From JANLQX01 sp031368095 (lineage in GTDB: Bacteria; Actinomycetota; Acidimicrobiia; Acidimicrobiales; JANYDT01): a DNA stretch of 6,550 nt. The notes under the pieces are model-generated. The model did no database searches, was not told the origin of the DNA, and was given only the letters and a program-made list of their open reading frames with translations. A program made the position numbers and the translations under genes. The stretch is from the NCBI GenBank assembly GCA_031368095.1, contig JANLQX010000036.1:1-6550 (forward strand), given 5' to 3'. This document shows positions 1 to 5,936 of the stretch, piece by piece. Numbering within the stretch: the stretch's first letter is position 1; every line of letters begins with the position of its first letter.

Positions 1-512
1 TTCTCGCCAACCCGCGCTACGGCATCGACGCTCCGTCGTCAACGATCGGTGTGCTGACGATCACCATCCCAGCCGTCCTCCGTGTGCTTCTCGCTCCCGT
101 CTACGGATGGGTCTTTGATCACCTCCCATTCTTTGTCGCGCGAATCCTCGTCAACGTCGGGTTCGCCCTCAGTATCGTGGTGTTCTTCGCCGGGAAATCG
201 ATGACCGGACTCGTGGCGGGTGCAGTGGTCTTCGGAATCGCCGCCGCCGGAGGCGACGTGATGTGGTCGCTCTGGACCAGCCGTCTCGCCCCGCCCGAAC
301 ACGTCGCCGACTACTCGGCCCTCCATACCTTTACGACTGGAGTCCGGGGTGTGGCGGCCCCCTTCGTCGGTCTGTGGTTGCTGGCCCACAACGCCAGCCC
401 TGAAGCGGTCGGCATCGGCAGCGCTTTACTGATCATCATCGGATCGCTGATCCTGGTGCCTGACCTTCGAGCGGAACGTATCCGTTTGGCCCAAGCCCAC
501 CGCCGTCGGTGA
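1..512 (+). CDS. MFS transporter, C-terminal half (5' end outside the window)
   Basis: The frame is open from the left edge (first full codon at 3) to TGA at 510-512, giving the last 169 residues of a membrane protein. A GTG at 51 lies inside a helix and is not a credible start. About five strongly hydrophobic segments are visible (roughly residues 14-35, 43-63, 67-90, 105-128 and 133-153 of the visible part), joined by short charged loops and ending in an Arg-rich cytoplasmic tail (RIRLAQAHRRR). The loop GWVFDHLP between the first two helices resembles the motif-A-like G-x-x-x-D loop of the second half of MFS carriers, and the stretch GDVMWSLWTSRLAPPEHVADYSA is like that of other bacterial MFS proteins as I remember them. 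It probably carries small solutes across the inner membrane by a secondary mechanism; the substrate cannot be inferred. A second MFS gene follows after about 50 bp on the same strand, so the two may be co-transcribed, but they belong to different MFS families. Confidence 0.85.
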   Translation, partial: LANPRYGIDAPSSTIGVLTITIPAVLRVLLAPVYGWVFDHLPFFVARILVNVGFALSIVVFFAGKSMTGLVAGAVVFGIAAAGGDVMWSLWTSRLAPPEHVADYSALHTFTTGVRGVAAPFVGLWLLAHNASPEAVGIGSALLIIIGSLILVPDLRAERIRLAQAHRRR

Positions 513-551
513 CGTGAGAAAGTTCGAGAGTTTGCTCTCCGGTTCGAGTGG

Positions 552-558
552 GGAAGAG
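552..558 (+). promoter_or_regulatory. Ribosome binding site supporting a GTG start at 566
   Basis: The purine run GGAAGAG lies 7 nt before the GTG at 566. The earlier in-frame GTG at 548 is preceded by a pyrimidine-rich stretch (CTCTCCGGTTCGA) with no Shine-Dalgarno match. This favours 566 as the start of the DHA2 exporter. The match to the anti-SD sequence is only moderate. Confidence 0.45.
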
Positions 559-565
559 TGGAGCT

Positions 566-2029
566 GTGACGAGTAACCCCCAGGTAGCGGCGCGACCGCG
601 AAGCCCTCTTACGCGACTGCCCTACAAGTGGATTGTTGCCACCGTCTTCGTGATGGCACTGTTCATCGACATTGTGGATCTCACGGCGGTGAACGTGTCA
701 CTGGTGTCGATGAGTTCGGCGTTCAAGTCCTCGGTCGCCACCACGACCTGGGTTGTCCTCGGCTATTCGTTGAGTCTGGCCGTTTGGATCCCGGTGTCCG
801 GTTGGGTTGGAGATCGATTTGGCACAAAACGGACGTTTCTCTTTGCCCTTTCGATGTTCATCGGCGCTTCGCTTCTCTGCAGCGAAGCGCAATCGATCTC
901 GATGTTGATTGCGGCTCGATTCGCCCAGGGCGTGGGCGGAGGAATGCTCACACCGGTTGGAATAACGCTGCTCTTTCGGGCCTTTCCACCGGAGGAGCGG
1001 GCTCGAGCATCGTCGATCCTGTCGATCCCGACGGTCGCCGCGCCGGCACTGGGTCCGGTTCTCGGCGGCTACCTCACTGATAATTTCGGGTGGCGATGGA
1101 TCTTTCGGATCAACCTTCCGATCGGCGTCCTCGCACTCCTGATCGCATGGTTCGGCTTGCGCGACGAGCGAACGGAAGGAAAGCAGACCTTCGACGTTGT
1201 TGGCTTCGTTCTGGCCGCGATCGGCTTCCCGTCCGCCGTTTATGCGTTGGAGCGGGGCGCACAGGAAGGCTGGGGATCGGGGCGAATTCTCGGGCTAATC
1301 GGCCTCGCCATCGTCAGTCTTACCGCCCTTGTCCTGTGGTCGCTGCGGGCCAAGGCGCCAATGCTGGCGCTGGGCCTTCTCCGCGAACGTCTCTTTCGGA
1401 CCACCAACGTCGTGAGCTTCGTTTCGACGATGTCGTTCCTAGGTTTGGTCTTTCTTCTTCCGCAGTTCCTCCAGCGGGTGGCCGGGCACACCGCCTCGCA
1501 AGCAGGGTTGGCGACGTTTCCTCAGGCGATCGGGGCGATGATCATGTCCCGATTCGCCGGGCGGATGTATCCCAGACTCGGGCCGAGGCGCATGCTGATG
1601 ATCGCCTACTTCGGCATGGCCATCTTCACCGCATACTTCCTCCGATTGTCGGTCAACACCAGCGATTGGGAGATCCGCGGCGTGATGTTCTGTCGCGGCT
1701 TCTTCCTGTCGATGTCGTTCATTCCGCTCCAGGCGGCGTCGTATGCACGCATATCGCCAGCCGATACCGGCCGAGCGAGCGCCATCTATTCCACGCAACG
1801 CCAACTCGGAAACGCGACGGGCGTGGCCGTCGTGTCGACGGTGTTGCTTTCGGCGATTCCCGCGGCGTTCCCGCGGGGATTCTCGCCGATCCCTCCTGAC
1901 CAGATCGCCGGTTTCACCAACGCCTTCCGTCTCGCCATCGGAGTAACGATCGGCTTCATCCTCGTGGCGGGCGTGCTGTCGTCGCGGATCCACGACGCCG
2001 ACGCGGCGTCGACGATGCGTAAGAACTGA
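566..2029 (+). CDS. DHA2-family (EmrB/QacA-type) MFS drug exporter, 14 helices
   Basis: This 487-residue inner-membrane protein has the usual size for the 14-helix DHA2 family of proton-coupled multidrug exporters. Helix 1 carries the family motif D1-like DIVDLTAVNVSL (about residues 35-46). Motif A, GWVGDRFGTKR (79-89), lies in the loop after helix 2. RFAQGVGGG (118-126) fits motif B in helix 4. APALGPVLGGYL (159-170) is the antiporter motif C in helix 5, followed by GWRWIFRINLPIG (175-187), which is typical of DHA2. The late segment ADTGRASAIYSTQRQLGNATGVA is also characteristic. Motif C suggests export rather than uptake; the substrate is unknown. An in-frame GTG at 548 would add six residues (MGKSGA), but 566 has the better ribosome binding site. 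It follows another MFS gene, and no regulator gene (TetR, MarR) and no HlyD-type partner is visible in the window. It is convergent with galT, with 27 bp between the stops and no convincing terminator there. Confidence 0.93.
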   Translation: MTSNPQVAARPRSPLTRLPYKWIVATVFVMALFIDIVDLTAVNVSLVSMSSAFKSSVATTTWVVLGYSLSLAVWIPVSGWVGDRFGTKRTFLFALSMFIGASLLCSEAQSISMLIAARFAQGVGGGMLTPVGITLLFRAFPPEERARASSILSIPTVAAPALGPVLGGYLTDNFGWRWIFRINLPIGVLALLIAWFGLRDERTEGKQTFDVVGFVLAAIGFPSAVYALERGAQEGWGSGRILGLIGLAIVSLTALVLWSLRAKAPMLALGLLRERLFRTTNVVSFVSTMSFLGLVFLLPQFLQRVAGHTASQAGLATFPQAIGAMIMSRFAGRMYPRLGPRRMLMIAYFGMAIFTAYFLRLSVNTSDWEIRGVMFCRGFFLSMSFIPLQAASYARISPADTGRASAIYSTQRQLGNATGVAVVSTVLLSAIPAAFPRGFSPIPPDQIAGFTNAFRLAIGVTIGFILVAGVLSSRIHDADAASTMRKN

Positions 2030-2056
2030 CGGTTCAGGCGCGCTTGCCGTGTTGCT

Positions 2057-3034
2057 TCAGACGAGTGCTGCCCCGAGGAGCGCGGCGGCGTCCTCGGGCG
2101 GAACCACATTGATCAAGACCCCGGTGCCGAGCTCGAAGCCGGCGCGGGTGGTGACCTTGGGATAGACGTGGGCATGCCAATGGAACGTTCCCTGGGCCCG
2201 GTAGGGGGCGGAGTGGAACACGATGTTGTAGGCCACATCGCCGAGGCCGTTGCGGAGGGCGGCCAGCCCGTTGCGCAGGCCAATACCGACGGCCGCAAGG
2301 TCGGCCATCTCAGCCGTATGAAGGTGCCCGTTGTGGTTGCGCGGGATGGCCAGCATCTCGAACGGCGTGCCGCTCCAGTACGGACAGATCACGACCACTC
2401 GCTCGTCGGCGTACACAATTCGTGCACCGGCGTCGAGTTCGGCCTCGATGGTGGTGCACAGAAGACAGGCGCCGGAAAACCGGTCAAAGCCCAGCTGTTC
2501 TCCGACGATCTCGCCCGGCACGAACGGCAGACCGAGCAACTGTCCGTGGGGATGGACCAAGGATGCGCCCGCCTCGCGGCCATAGTTGACGATGGCCTGG
2601 CTGTAGCGGAGCTCCGGCATCGACGCATGGGCCTCGGCGCGAGCGGCGATGGCGGCCATGACGTACTCGGCCTGCTCATCGTCAACGTCGGCCCACGACG
2701 AATCGTGCGACGGGTGAACGACCAGCACCTCGTGCATCCCGGAGGCGTCGGCCTGCGTGAAGATCGGACCGAGGTGCTCGACCACCATTGGTTCGCGCCC
2801 TTCGAAGGCCGGGTAGAGATTGGGCACGACAAGGACGCGCCAGCTGCCATCGGGCCCTGGCGTGACGAGCGTTGGCGGCTCCGTTTCAGCCCGGCCTGGG
2901 CAGAACGGACAGGGCCGACTCGGGTCGGTCTCGACATCGAGGCGGCGAGACTGGAATTCGTTGGGGCGCTGGCGCCGCTCGGCGTTGATCGCTACCCAAC
3001 GGCCAGTGAGGGGGTCCAGACGGAGTTGACTCAT
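2057..3034 (-). CDS. galT: Galactose-1-phosphate uridylyltransferase
   Basis: This cytoplasmic enzyme of the Leloir pathway exchanges UMP between UDP-glucose and galactose-1-phosphate, giving UDP-galactose and glucose-1-phosphate. The 325-residue protein begins MSQLRLDPLTGRWVAI, the usual family start, so the ATG at 3034-3032 is preferred although the frame stays open upstream to 3508 over the neighbouring gene. Metal-site cysteines are in CPFCPG (Cys42, Cys45). A His at about 110 (HPSHDSSW) is in the place of the third ligand. The active-site HPH (His161-Pro-His163) sits in NYGREAGASLVHPHGQ, and His163 is the expected uridylylated nucleophile. The second domain shows CLLC, PFEMLAIPRNHNGHL, FHWHAHVYPK and the C-terminal GFELGTGVLINVVPPE, all typical of bacterial GalT. 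The length is of the shorter actinobacterial kind. No galK or galE is adjacent in the window. There is no clear Shine-Dalgarno sequence, so translation may be leaderless. It is divergent from the cysteine desulfurase gene. Confidence 0.96.
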   Translation of the reverse strand: MSQLRLDPLTGRWVAINAERRQRPNEFQSRRLDVETDPSRPCPFCPGRAETEPPTLVTPGPDGSWRVLVVPNLYPAFEGREPMVVEHLGPIFTQADASGMHEVLVVHPSHDSSWADVDDEQAEYVMAAIAARAEAHASMPELRYSQAIVNYGREAGASLVHPHGQLLGLPFVPGEIVGEQLGFDRFSGACLLCTTIEAELDAGARIVYADERVVVICPYWSGTPFEMLAIPRNHNGHLHTAEMADLAAVGIGLRNGLAALRNGLGDVAYNIVFHSAPYRAQGTFHWHAHVYPKVTTRAGFELGTGVLINVVPPEDAAALLGAALV

Positions 3035-3163
3035 GTACGGAAACACGCTAGCGGACCACGGTCCTACGCTGGGGTTGCCCAACGTCACTCTCGCCGGACC
3101 TGATTCACCATGCACTATCTCGATCACGCCGCTCTGCTGGATCGTTGTCGGACCTTGTTCACC
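3035..3163. promoter_or_regulatory. Divergent intergenic region between galT and the cysteine desulfurase
   Basis: Both flanking genes start here and point away from each other, so promoters for both must lie in or near this short stretch. I cannot place -35/-10 boxes with confidence. A small inverted repeat, GGACC-AC-GGTCC (3053-3064), sits in the middle and could be a protein site or chance. The right half (from 3091) is taken up by the outer copy of the tandem duplication described separately. Neither start has a good Shine-Dalgarno sequence. Confidence 0.35.
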
Positions 3164-3186
3164 ATGCACTATCTCGATCACGCCGC
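3091..3186 (+). repeat. Imperfect 54-bp-period tandem duplication of a gene start
   Basis: Positions 3091-3132 and 3145-3186 are 42-bp direct copies matching at 38 of 42 positions, with 29 bp identical (3104-3132 and 3158-3186). The copies are 54 bp apart, exactly 18 codons, with 12 unrelated bases between them. Each holds the leader CGGACC...TTCACC, an ATG (3110 and 3164) and the codons for MHYLDHAA. The four mismatches are all upstream of the ATG. Two of them are adjacent (3102-3103 versus 3156-3157) and turn the in-frame TGA at 3101-3103 of copy 1 into TTG in copy 2, so the second copy is read through from the first ATG. The mismatches argue against a simple assembly artefact. Confidence 0.93.
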
Positions 3187-4321
3187 GACTACCCCCATGC
3201 ACCCCCAGGCCGTCGACGCCATGGTCACTGTTCTGCGCGGGTCGTATGGGAATCCGTCCGGCGTGCACGATGTGTCGGCCGAAGCTCGGACCGCGCTGGA
3301 AAATGCCCGCGACGTCGTGGCCGCGTTTCTTGGATGCCGGGCCCGCGAACTGGTGTTCACCGGGGGTGGAACGGAGTCTCTGAACCTCGCGCTGCGGGGC
3401 GCCAAAGGCGTTGCAGGTGAGTTGCCGGTGGTACTGACGAGTGCCATCGAACACGACGCGGTCACGGAAACTGCTCGCTGGTTGGCGGCGACCGGTCAGG
3501 CTATCCACGAGGTGCTTCCGGTCACGACGGGCGGAGTCGTCGATCTCGATCGTGCCGGCGAGATCTTTTCTCGTTACTGTGCGGCGGCGGTGACCGTTGC
3601 CGTGATGGCGGTCAACAACGAGATCGGAACTGTGCAGCCCGTTGGCGAACTCGCTTCAATGCTGCGAGTCCGGGCACCGCGTTCGGCGCTTGTCGTCGAT
3701 GCCGTGCAGGCGCCCGTATGGCTCGATATGCGACCCCTATGCGCGCTTGCTGAGTTTGTTGCGGTGTCGGCACACAAGTTCGGCGGCCCCAAGGGTGTCG
3801 GCGCATTGACGGTGCGCGAGGGTGTCTCCGTCACGCCGCTGTTGCACGGTGGTGGGCAGGAGCGCGAGCGGCGCAGCGGCACCCAGAACGTCGCCGGGAT
3901 TGTGAGCATGGCCGAGGCAGCCGTGATCACCGACGCGGCGCGACATGAGGTCGGCAGGCGCGTGGCGGCTCTGCGTGATCGCCTGGTCGACGGACTCGTG
4001 GGATCGATTGATGGGTGCGTCGAGACGATCCCGGATCGGTCGACCAAGGTGGCGGGAAACGCCCATGTCACCATCGACGGGGTGGAGAGCGAAGCGGTGC
4101 TGCTGCTCCTTAACGATGCGGGCGTCGCGGCGTCGGCCGGTTCGGCGTGTGCGAGTGGCGCGCTCCACGTGTCGCCGGTGTTGCTCGCCATGGGCGTGGT
4201 TCCGTCGCGTGCGGCTGGCGCGTTGCGTCTCACGTTAGGCACGACGTCGACCGACGACGATGTCGACGCGGTCCTCAACGCGCTGCCGGACATCGTCCGT
4301 CGGCTGCGGGGTACGCGATGA
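3164..4321 (+). CDS. Class I cysteine desulfurase (NifS/IscS/YrvO type)
   Basis: This PLP enzyme converts cysteine to alanine and holds the sulfur as a persulfide on a cysteine. From the ATG at 3164 the protein has 385 residues and begins MHYLDHAATTPMHP, the family N-terminus. Other marks are GNPSGVH (30-36), FTGGGTESLNLAL with the PLP-binding Thr (about 65-77), His97 stacking on PLP, AVNNEIGTVQP (149-159), Asp179 and Gln182 in VDAVQ, the PLP lysine Lys205 in SAHKFGGPKGVGAL, and the catalytic Cys329 in GSACASGALHVSPVLLAMG. RLTLGTTST near the end also fits. An in-frame ATG at 3110, directly after a TGA, would add MHYLDHAALLDRCRTLFT, a duplicated start, giving 403 residues; 3164 is chosen because it matches the family. 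Neither start has a strong ribosome binding site. The stop overlaps the mnmA start (ATGA, 4318-4321), so the two are translationally coupled and the enzyme probably feeds sulfur to MnmA. A wider role in Fe-S cluster supply is possible, because no sufBCD or iscU is visible here. Confidence 0.95.
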   Translation: MHYLDHAATTPMHPQAVDAMVTVLRGSYGNPSGVHDVSAEARTALENARDVVAAFLGCRARELVFTGGGTESLNLALRGAKGVAGELPVVLTSAIEHDAVTETARWLAATGQAIHEVLPVTTGGVVDLDRAGEIFSRYCAAAVTVAVMAVNNEIGTVQPVGELASMLRVRAPRSALVVDAVQAPVWLDMRPLCALAEFVAVSAHKFGGPKGVGALTVREGVSVTPLLHGGGQERERRSGTQNVAGIVSMAEAAVITDAARHEVGRRVAALRDRLVDGLVGSIDGCVETIPDRSTKVAGNAHVTIDGVESEAVLLLLNDAGVAASAGSACASGALHVSPVLLAMGVVPSRAAGALRLTLGTTSTDDDVDAVLNALPDIVRRLRGTR

Positions 4322-5394
4322 GCCGGATTCTGGTGGCGTTGTCGGGTGGGGTGGACTCGACGGTGGCGGCGGCGCTGTTGCAGGAGCAGGGTCATGACAT
4401 TGCTGGTGTCACGCTCAAGTTGTGGGGCGGCGACTCGGACTCGGGTTGTTGTTCGGTGGCCGATGTTGACGATGCGCGTCGCGTGGCTCAGCAGCTCGGC
4501 ATTCGTCACCACGTGTTCAACTTCGGTGAGGACTTCGATCGTGACGTCGTCGATCCGTACGTACGCGCCCATAGCATTGGTGAGACACCGAACCCCTGCG
4601 TGGAGTGCAACCGCTTCCTCAAGTTTGATCGGCTTCTCCATCGAGCGACGCAGCTCGGGTTTGATGCCATCGCCACCGGTCATCACGTGCGTCGCGTCTC
4701 GTTGGCCGACGGTTCCTACGCGATTGGACGCGGCCACGATCCAGCCAAGGATCAGAGCTACGTGGTGCACATGCTTGGGCAGAGCGTGTTGGCTCGGACG
4801 CTCTTTCCGGTGGGTGAGTTGACCAAGACGGAGGTGCGGGCAAAAGCGGCGGCAATGAGTCTGCGCACCGCCGACAAGGCCGAAAGCATGGACGTCTGCT
4901 TTATCGCCCAGACCGGCGGCGGACGGCGGGTATTTCTCGGTGATCGCATTCCGCTGCGTCCGGCCCGAGTTGTCGATGAGACTGGCGCTCAGGTCGGTGC
5001 GACCGACGCCGTTGAGCTCGTAACGGTCGGCCAGCGTCGCGGCCTCGGTCTTCCTGGAGGGGGCGAGAAGAAGTACGTGGTCGATGTCGATGTCGAGGCC
5101 GGGGTAGTCACGGTGGGCGGAGCCGACGCGCTGCTTCGCCCGAGCGTTGTCTTGCATTCGGTCACGCTCCCGGTCGGGCACGGGCCCCTGAGCGGGGTGC
5201 TACGTGTGCAGATGAGCGCTCACGGTCGGCCGGTGGCCTGCGCGGCTGCTCCCGACGGCGACGATCTTGTAGTCACGTTTGCGTCACCGCAGACGCGCGT
5301 TGCGCCGGGACAGAGCGTGGTGCTTTACGCGGCGAACCCGCTCGACGCGGATGGCCCGGAGATCGTCGTGGCCGGCGGCCTGGCGCGCCGCTGA
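4318..5394 (+). CDS. mnmA: tRNA-specific 2-thiouridylase MnmA
   Basis: This cytoplasmic enzyme adenylates C2 of the wobble uridine U34 in tRNA-Lys, tRNA-Glu and tRNA-Gln and replaces the oxygen with sulfur from a desulfurase (s2U34). The 358-residue protein has the normal family length. The ATP PP-loop SGGVDST is at residues 9-15. GGDSDSGCCSVADVDDARRVA (about 37-57) is a typical MnmA segment. The catalytic pair is Cys94 in ETPNPCVECN and Cys194 in ESMDVCFI. ATGHHVR (119-125), DQSYVVHML (145-153), GQRRGLGLPGGG and the C-terminal beta-barrel domain ending EIVVAGGLARR are also present. The ATG overlaps the stop of the desulfurase gene; a weak GGGG (4308-4311) precedes it by 6 nt, so coupling to upstream translation is likely. 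In-frame sequence upstream to 4147 lies inside the desulfurase gene and is not part of this protein. No TusBCD-TusE relay genes are nearby, which fits direct sulfur transfer as in Bacillus subtilis YrvO-MnmA. Confidence 0.96.
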   Translation: MSRILVALSGGVDSTVAAALLQEQGHDIAGVTLKLWGGDSDSGCCSVADVDDARRVAQQLGIRHHVFNFGEDFDRDVVDPYVRAHSIGETPNPCVECNRFLKFDRLLHRATQLGFDAIATGHHVRRVSLADGSYAIGRGHDPAKDQSYVVHMLGQSVLARTLFPVGELTKTEVRAKAAAMSLRTADKAESMDVCFIAQTGGGRRVFLGDRIPLRPARVVDETGAQVGATDAVELVTVGQRRGLGLPGGGEKKYVVDVDVEAGVVTVGGADALLRPSVVLHSVTLPVGHGPLSGVLRVQMSAHGRPVACAAAPDGDDLVVTFASPQTRVAPGQSVVLYAANPLDADGPEIVVAGGLARR

Positions 5395-5493
5395 TTCACC
5401 GACTGCGGCAACCAGAACGAATCAATAAGTACGCATACGATAGGGTCCGCTTGACACTGGCGTTCTTCCCGCTCAGTTCCGTCGAACCACGAC

Positions 5494-5515
5494 AGTCGGC
5501 GAGGCGAAGCCGACT
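5494..5515 (+). terminator. GC-rich stem-loop after mnmA, possible weak terminator
   Basis: AGTCGGC pairs perfectly with GCCGACT around an 8-nt loop (GAGGCGAA). It stands 100 bp after the mnmA stop and is followed, after seven bases, by a broken T-rich run (TTTCCGTTTTC). It could end the desulfurase-mnmA transcript, but the T-run is displaced and interrupted, so the role is uncertain. The pairing itself is seen directly. Confidence 0.3.
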
Positions 5516-5533
5516 ACTCATGTTTCCGTTTTC

Positions 5534-5569
5534 GTATCGGTTACACTCTATATAGAGTGTAACCGATAC
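5534..5569. promoter_or_regulatory. Perfect 36-bp palindrome, likely operator of the XRE gene
   Basis: The 18-base arm GTATCGGTTACACTCTAT is followed immediately by its exact reverse complement, with no spacer; the symmetry breaks at 5533/5570. It lies 51 bp before the ATG of the XRE gene and is much more AT-rich at its centre (TATATA, 5549-5554) than the surroundings. The centre also offers -10-like hexamers (TATAGA, TACACT), so a dimeric repressor bound here would cover a promoter. XRE-type antitoxins commonly repress their own genes through such sites, so autoregulation is the best guess. No T-run follows on either strand, so it is not an ordinary intrinsic terminator. Confidence 0.6.
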
Positions 5570-5610
5570 AGAATCAGTAGTAGGACGGGCAACGAGCCGA
5601 TCCGAACCCG

Positions 5611-5615
5611 AAGGA
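5611..5615 (+). promoter_or_regulatory. Ribosome binding site of the XRE gene
   Basis: AAGGA lies 5 nt before the ATG at 5621. It is the clearest Shine-Dalgarno sequence in the window and fixes the start of the small regulator gene. Confidence 0.7.
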
Positions 5616-5620
5616 ATCAC

Positions 5621-5929
5621 ATGACGTACCGAACACCGCGCCCGCTCAGACCCAATCGGCAGCTCGACCCTGGCCAGCGCAAGGTCCTCCTGGCGTCGGC
5701 CAGGGCTTCTTCTGTTGCGGAGTCGTTGGCCGAGTTGCGTCGGCTCCGCGGGATCACTCAGGTCGAACTCGCAGGGTTTCTCGAACGCGCCCAGCCATCG
5801 ATTTCTGCGCTGGAGAATGCAGATGACAACTACTTGTCAACGATCGCCGCCGTGGTCGCCGCCCTCGACGGACGACTGGAACTCGTGGCCGTCTTCCGCG
5901 GGGAGCGCATCGCCCTTGCCCTCACCTAG
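5621..5929 (+). CDS. XRE-family helix-turn-helix protein, HigA-like orphan antitoxin or regulator
   Basis: This is a 102-residue, probably dimeric DNA-binding protein. The N-terminal 30 residues are basic and Pro/Arg-rich. The XRE helix-turn-helix spans about residues 34-82: AESLAELRRLRGITQVELAGFLERAQPSISALE, with TQVELA as helix 2 and the recognition helix at AQPSISALE. It is followed by NADDNYLSTIAAVVAALDGRLELVAVF. The pattern of recognition helix, then YLSTI, then a Gly-Arg-Leu-Glu-Leu-Val-Ala strand is what I associate with the antitoxin of HigB/Gp49-type toxin-antitoxin pairs found in actinobacteria (recognised from memory, not searched). In such pairs the toxin gene usually comes just before. 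Here the space between palindrome and ATG (51 bp) is too small for one, and the next gene is on the other strand, so the protein stands alone. It may be an orphan antitoxin or a simple autoregulated repressor. Its stop is only 7 bp from the convergent oxygenase gene. Confidence 0.87.
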   Translation: MTYRTPRPLRPNRQLDPGQRKVLLASARASSVAESLAELRRLRGITQVELAGFLERAQPSISALENADDNYLSTIAAVVAALDGRLELVAVFRGERIALALT

Positions 5930-5936
5930 CGCTGTG

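Noticed and set aside
526..539. Small hairpin GAGAG-TTTG-CTCTC between the two MFS genes, considered as a terminator
   Set aside because: The stem is only five base pairs and no T-run follows.
2030..2056. Possible bidirectional terminator between the DHA2 exporter and galT
   Set aside because: Only a 4-bp inverted repeat (CTGA-CGGT-TCAG) is present, with no T-run on either strand.
2168..3103. A 311-codon plus-strand open frame opposite galT
   Set aside because: It is antisense to galT over nearly its full length and shows no recognisable motif, while galT has all its active-site motifs.
3035..3508. Upstream extension of the galT frame
   Set aside because: It runs antisense through the start of the desulfurase gene and resembles nothing, whereas the ATG at 3034 gives the standard GalT N-terminus.
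3574..5181. A 535-codon minus-strand open frame opposite the desulfurase and mnmA
   Set aside because: It lies wholly antisense to two well-recognised genes, its translation is low-complexity and rich in Arg, Ser and Thr with no known domain, and such frames are common in GC-rich DNA.
5391..5400. CTGATTCACC after mnmA repeats the leader of the desulfurase (3100-3109)
   Set aside because: A shared 10-mer is expected by chance several times in a window of this size.
5451..5456. TTGACA as a -35 box for the XRE gene
   Set aside because: No acceptable -10 hexamer is found 16-19 bp downstream (CAGTTC/AGTTCC there), and it is 165 bp from the ATG.
5396..5620. A 74-codon minus-strand open frame in the gap, considered as a missing toxin
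   Set aside because: It reads straight through the palindrome, has no toxin-like motif that I recognise, and points away from the XRE gene.
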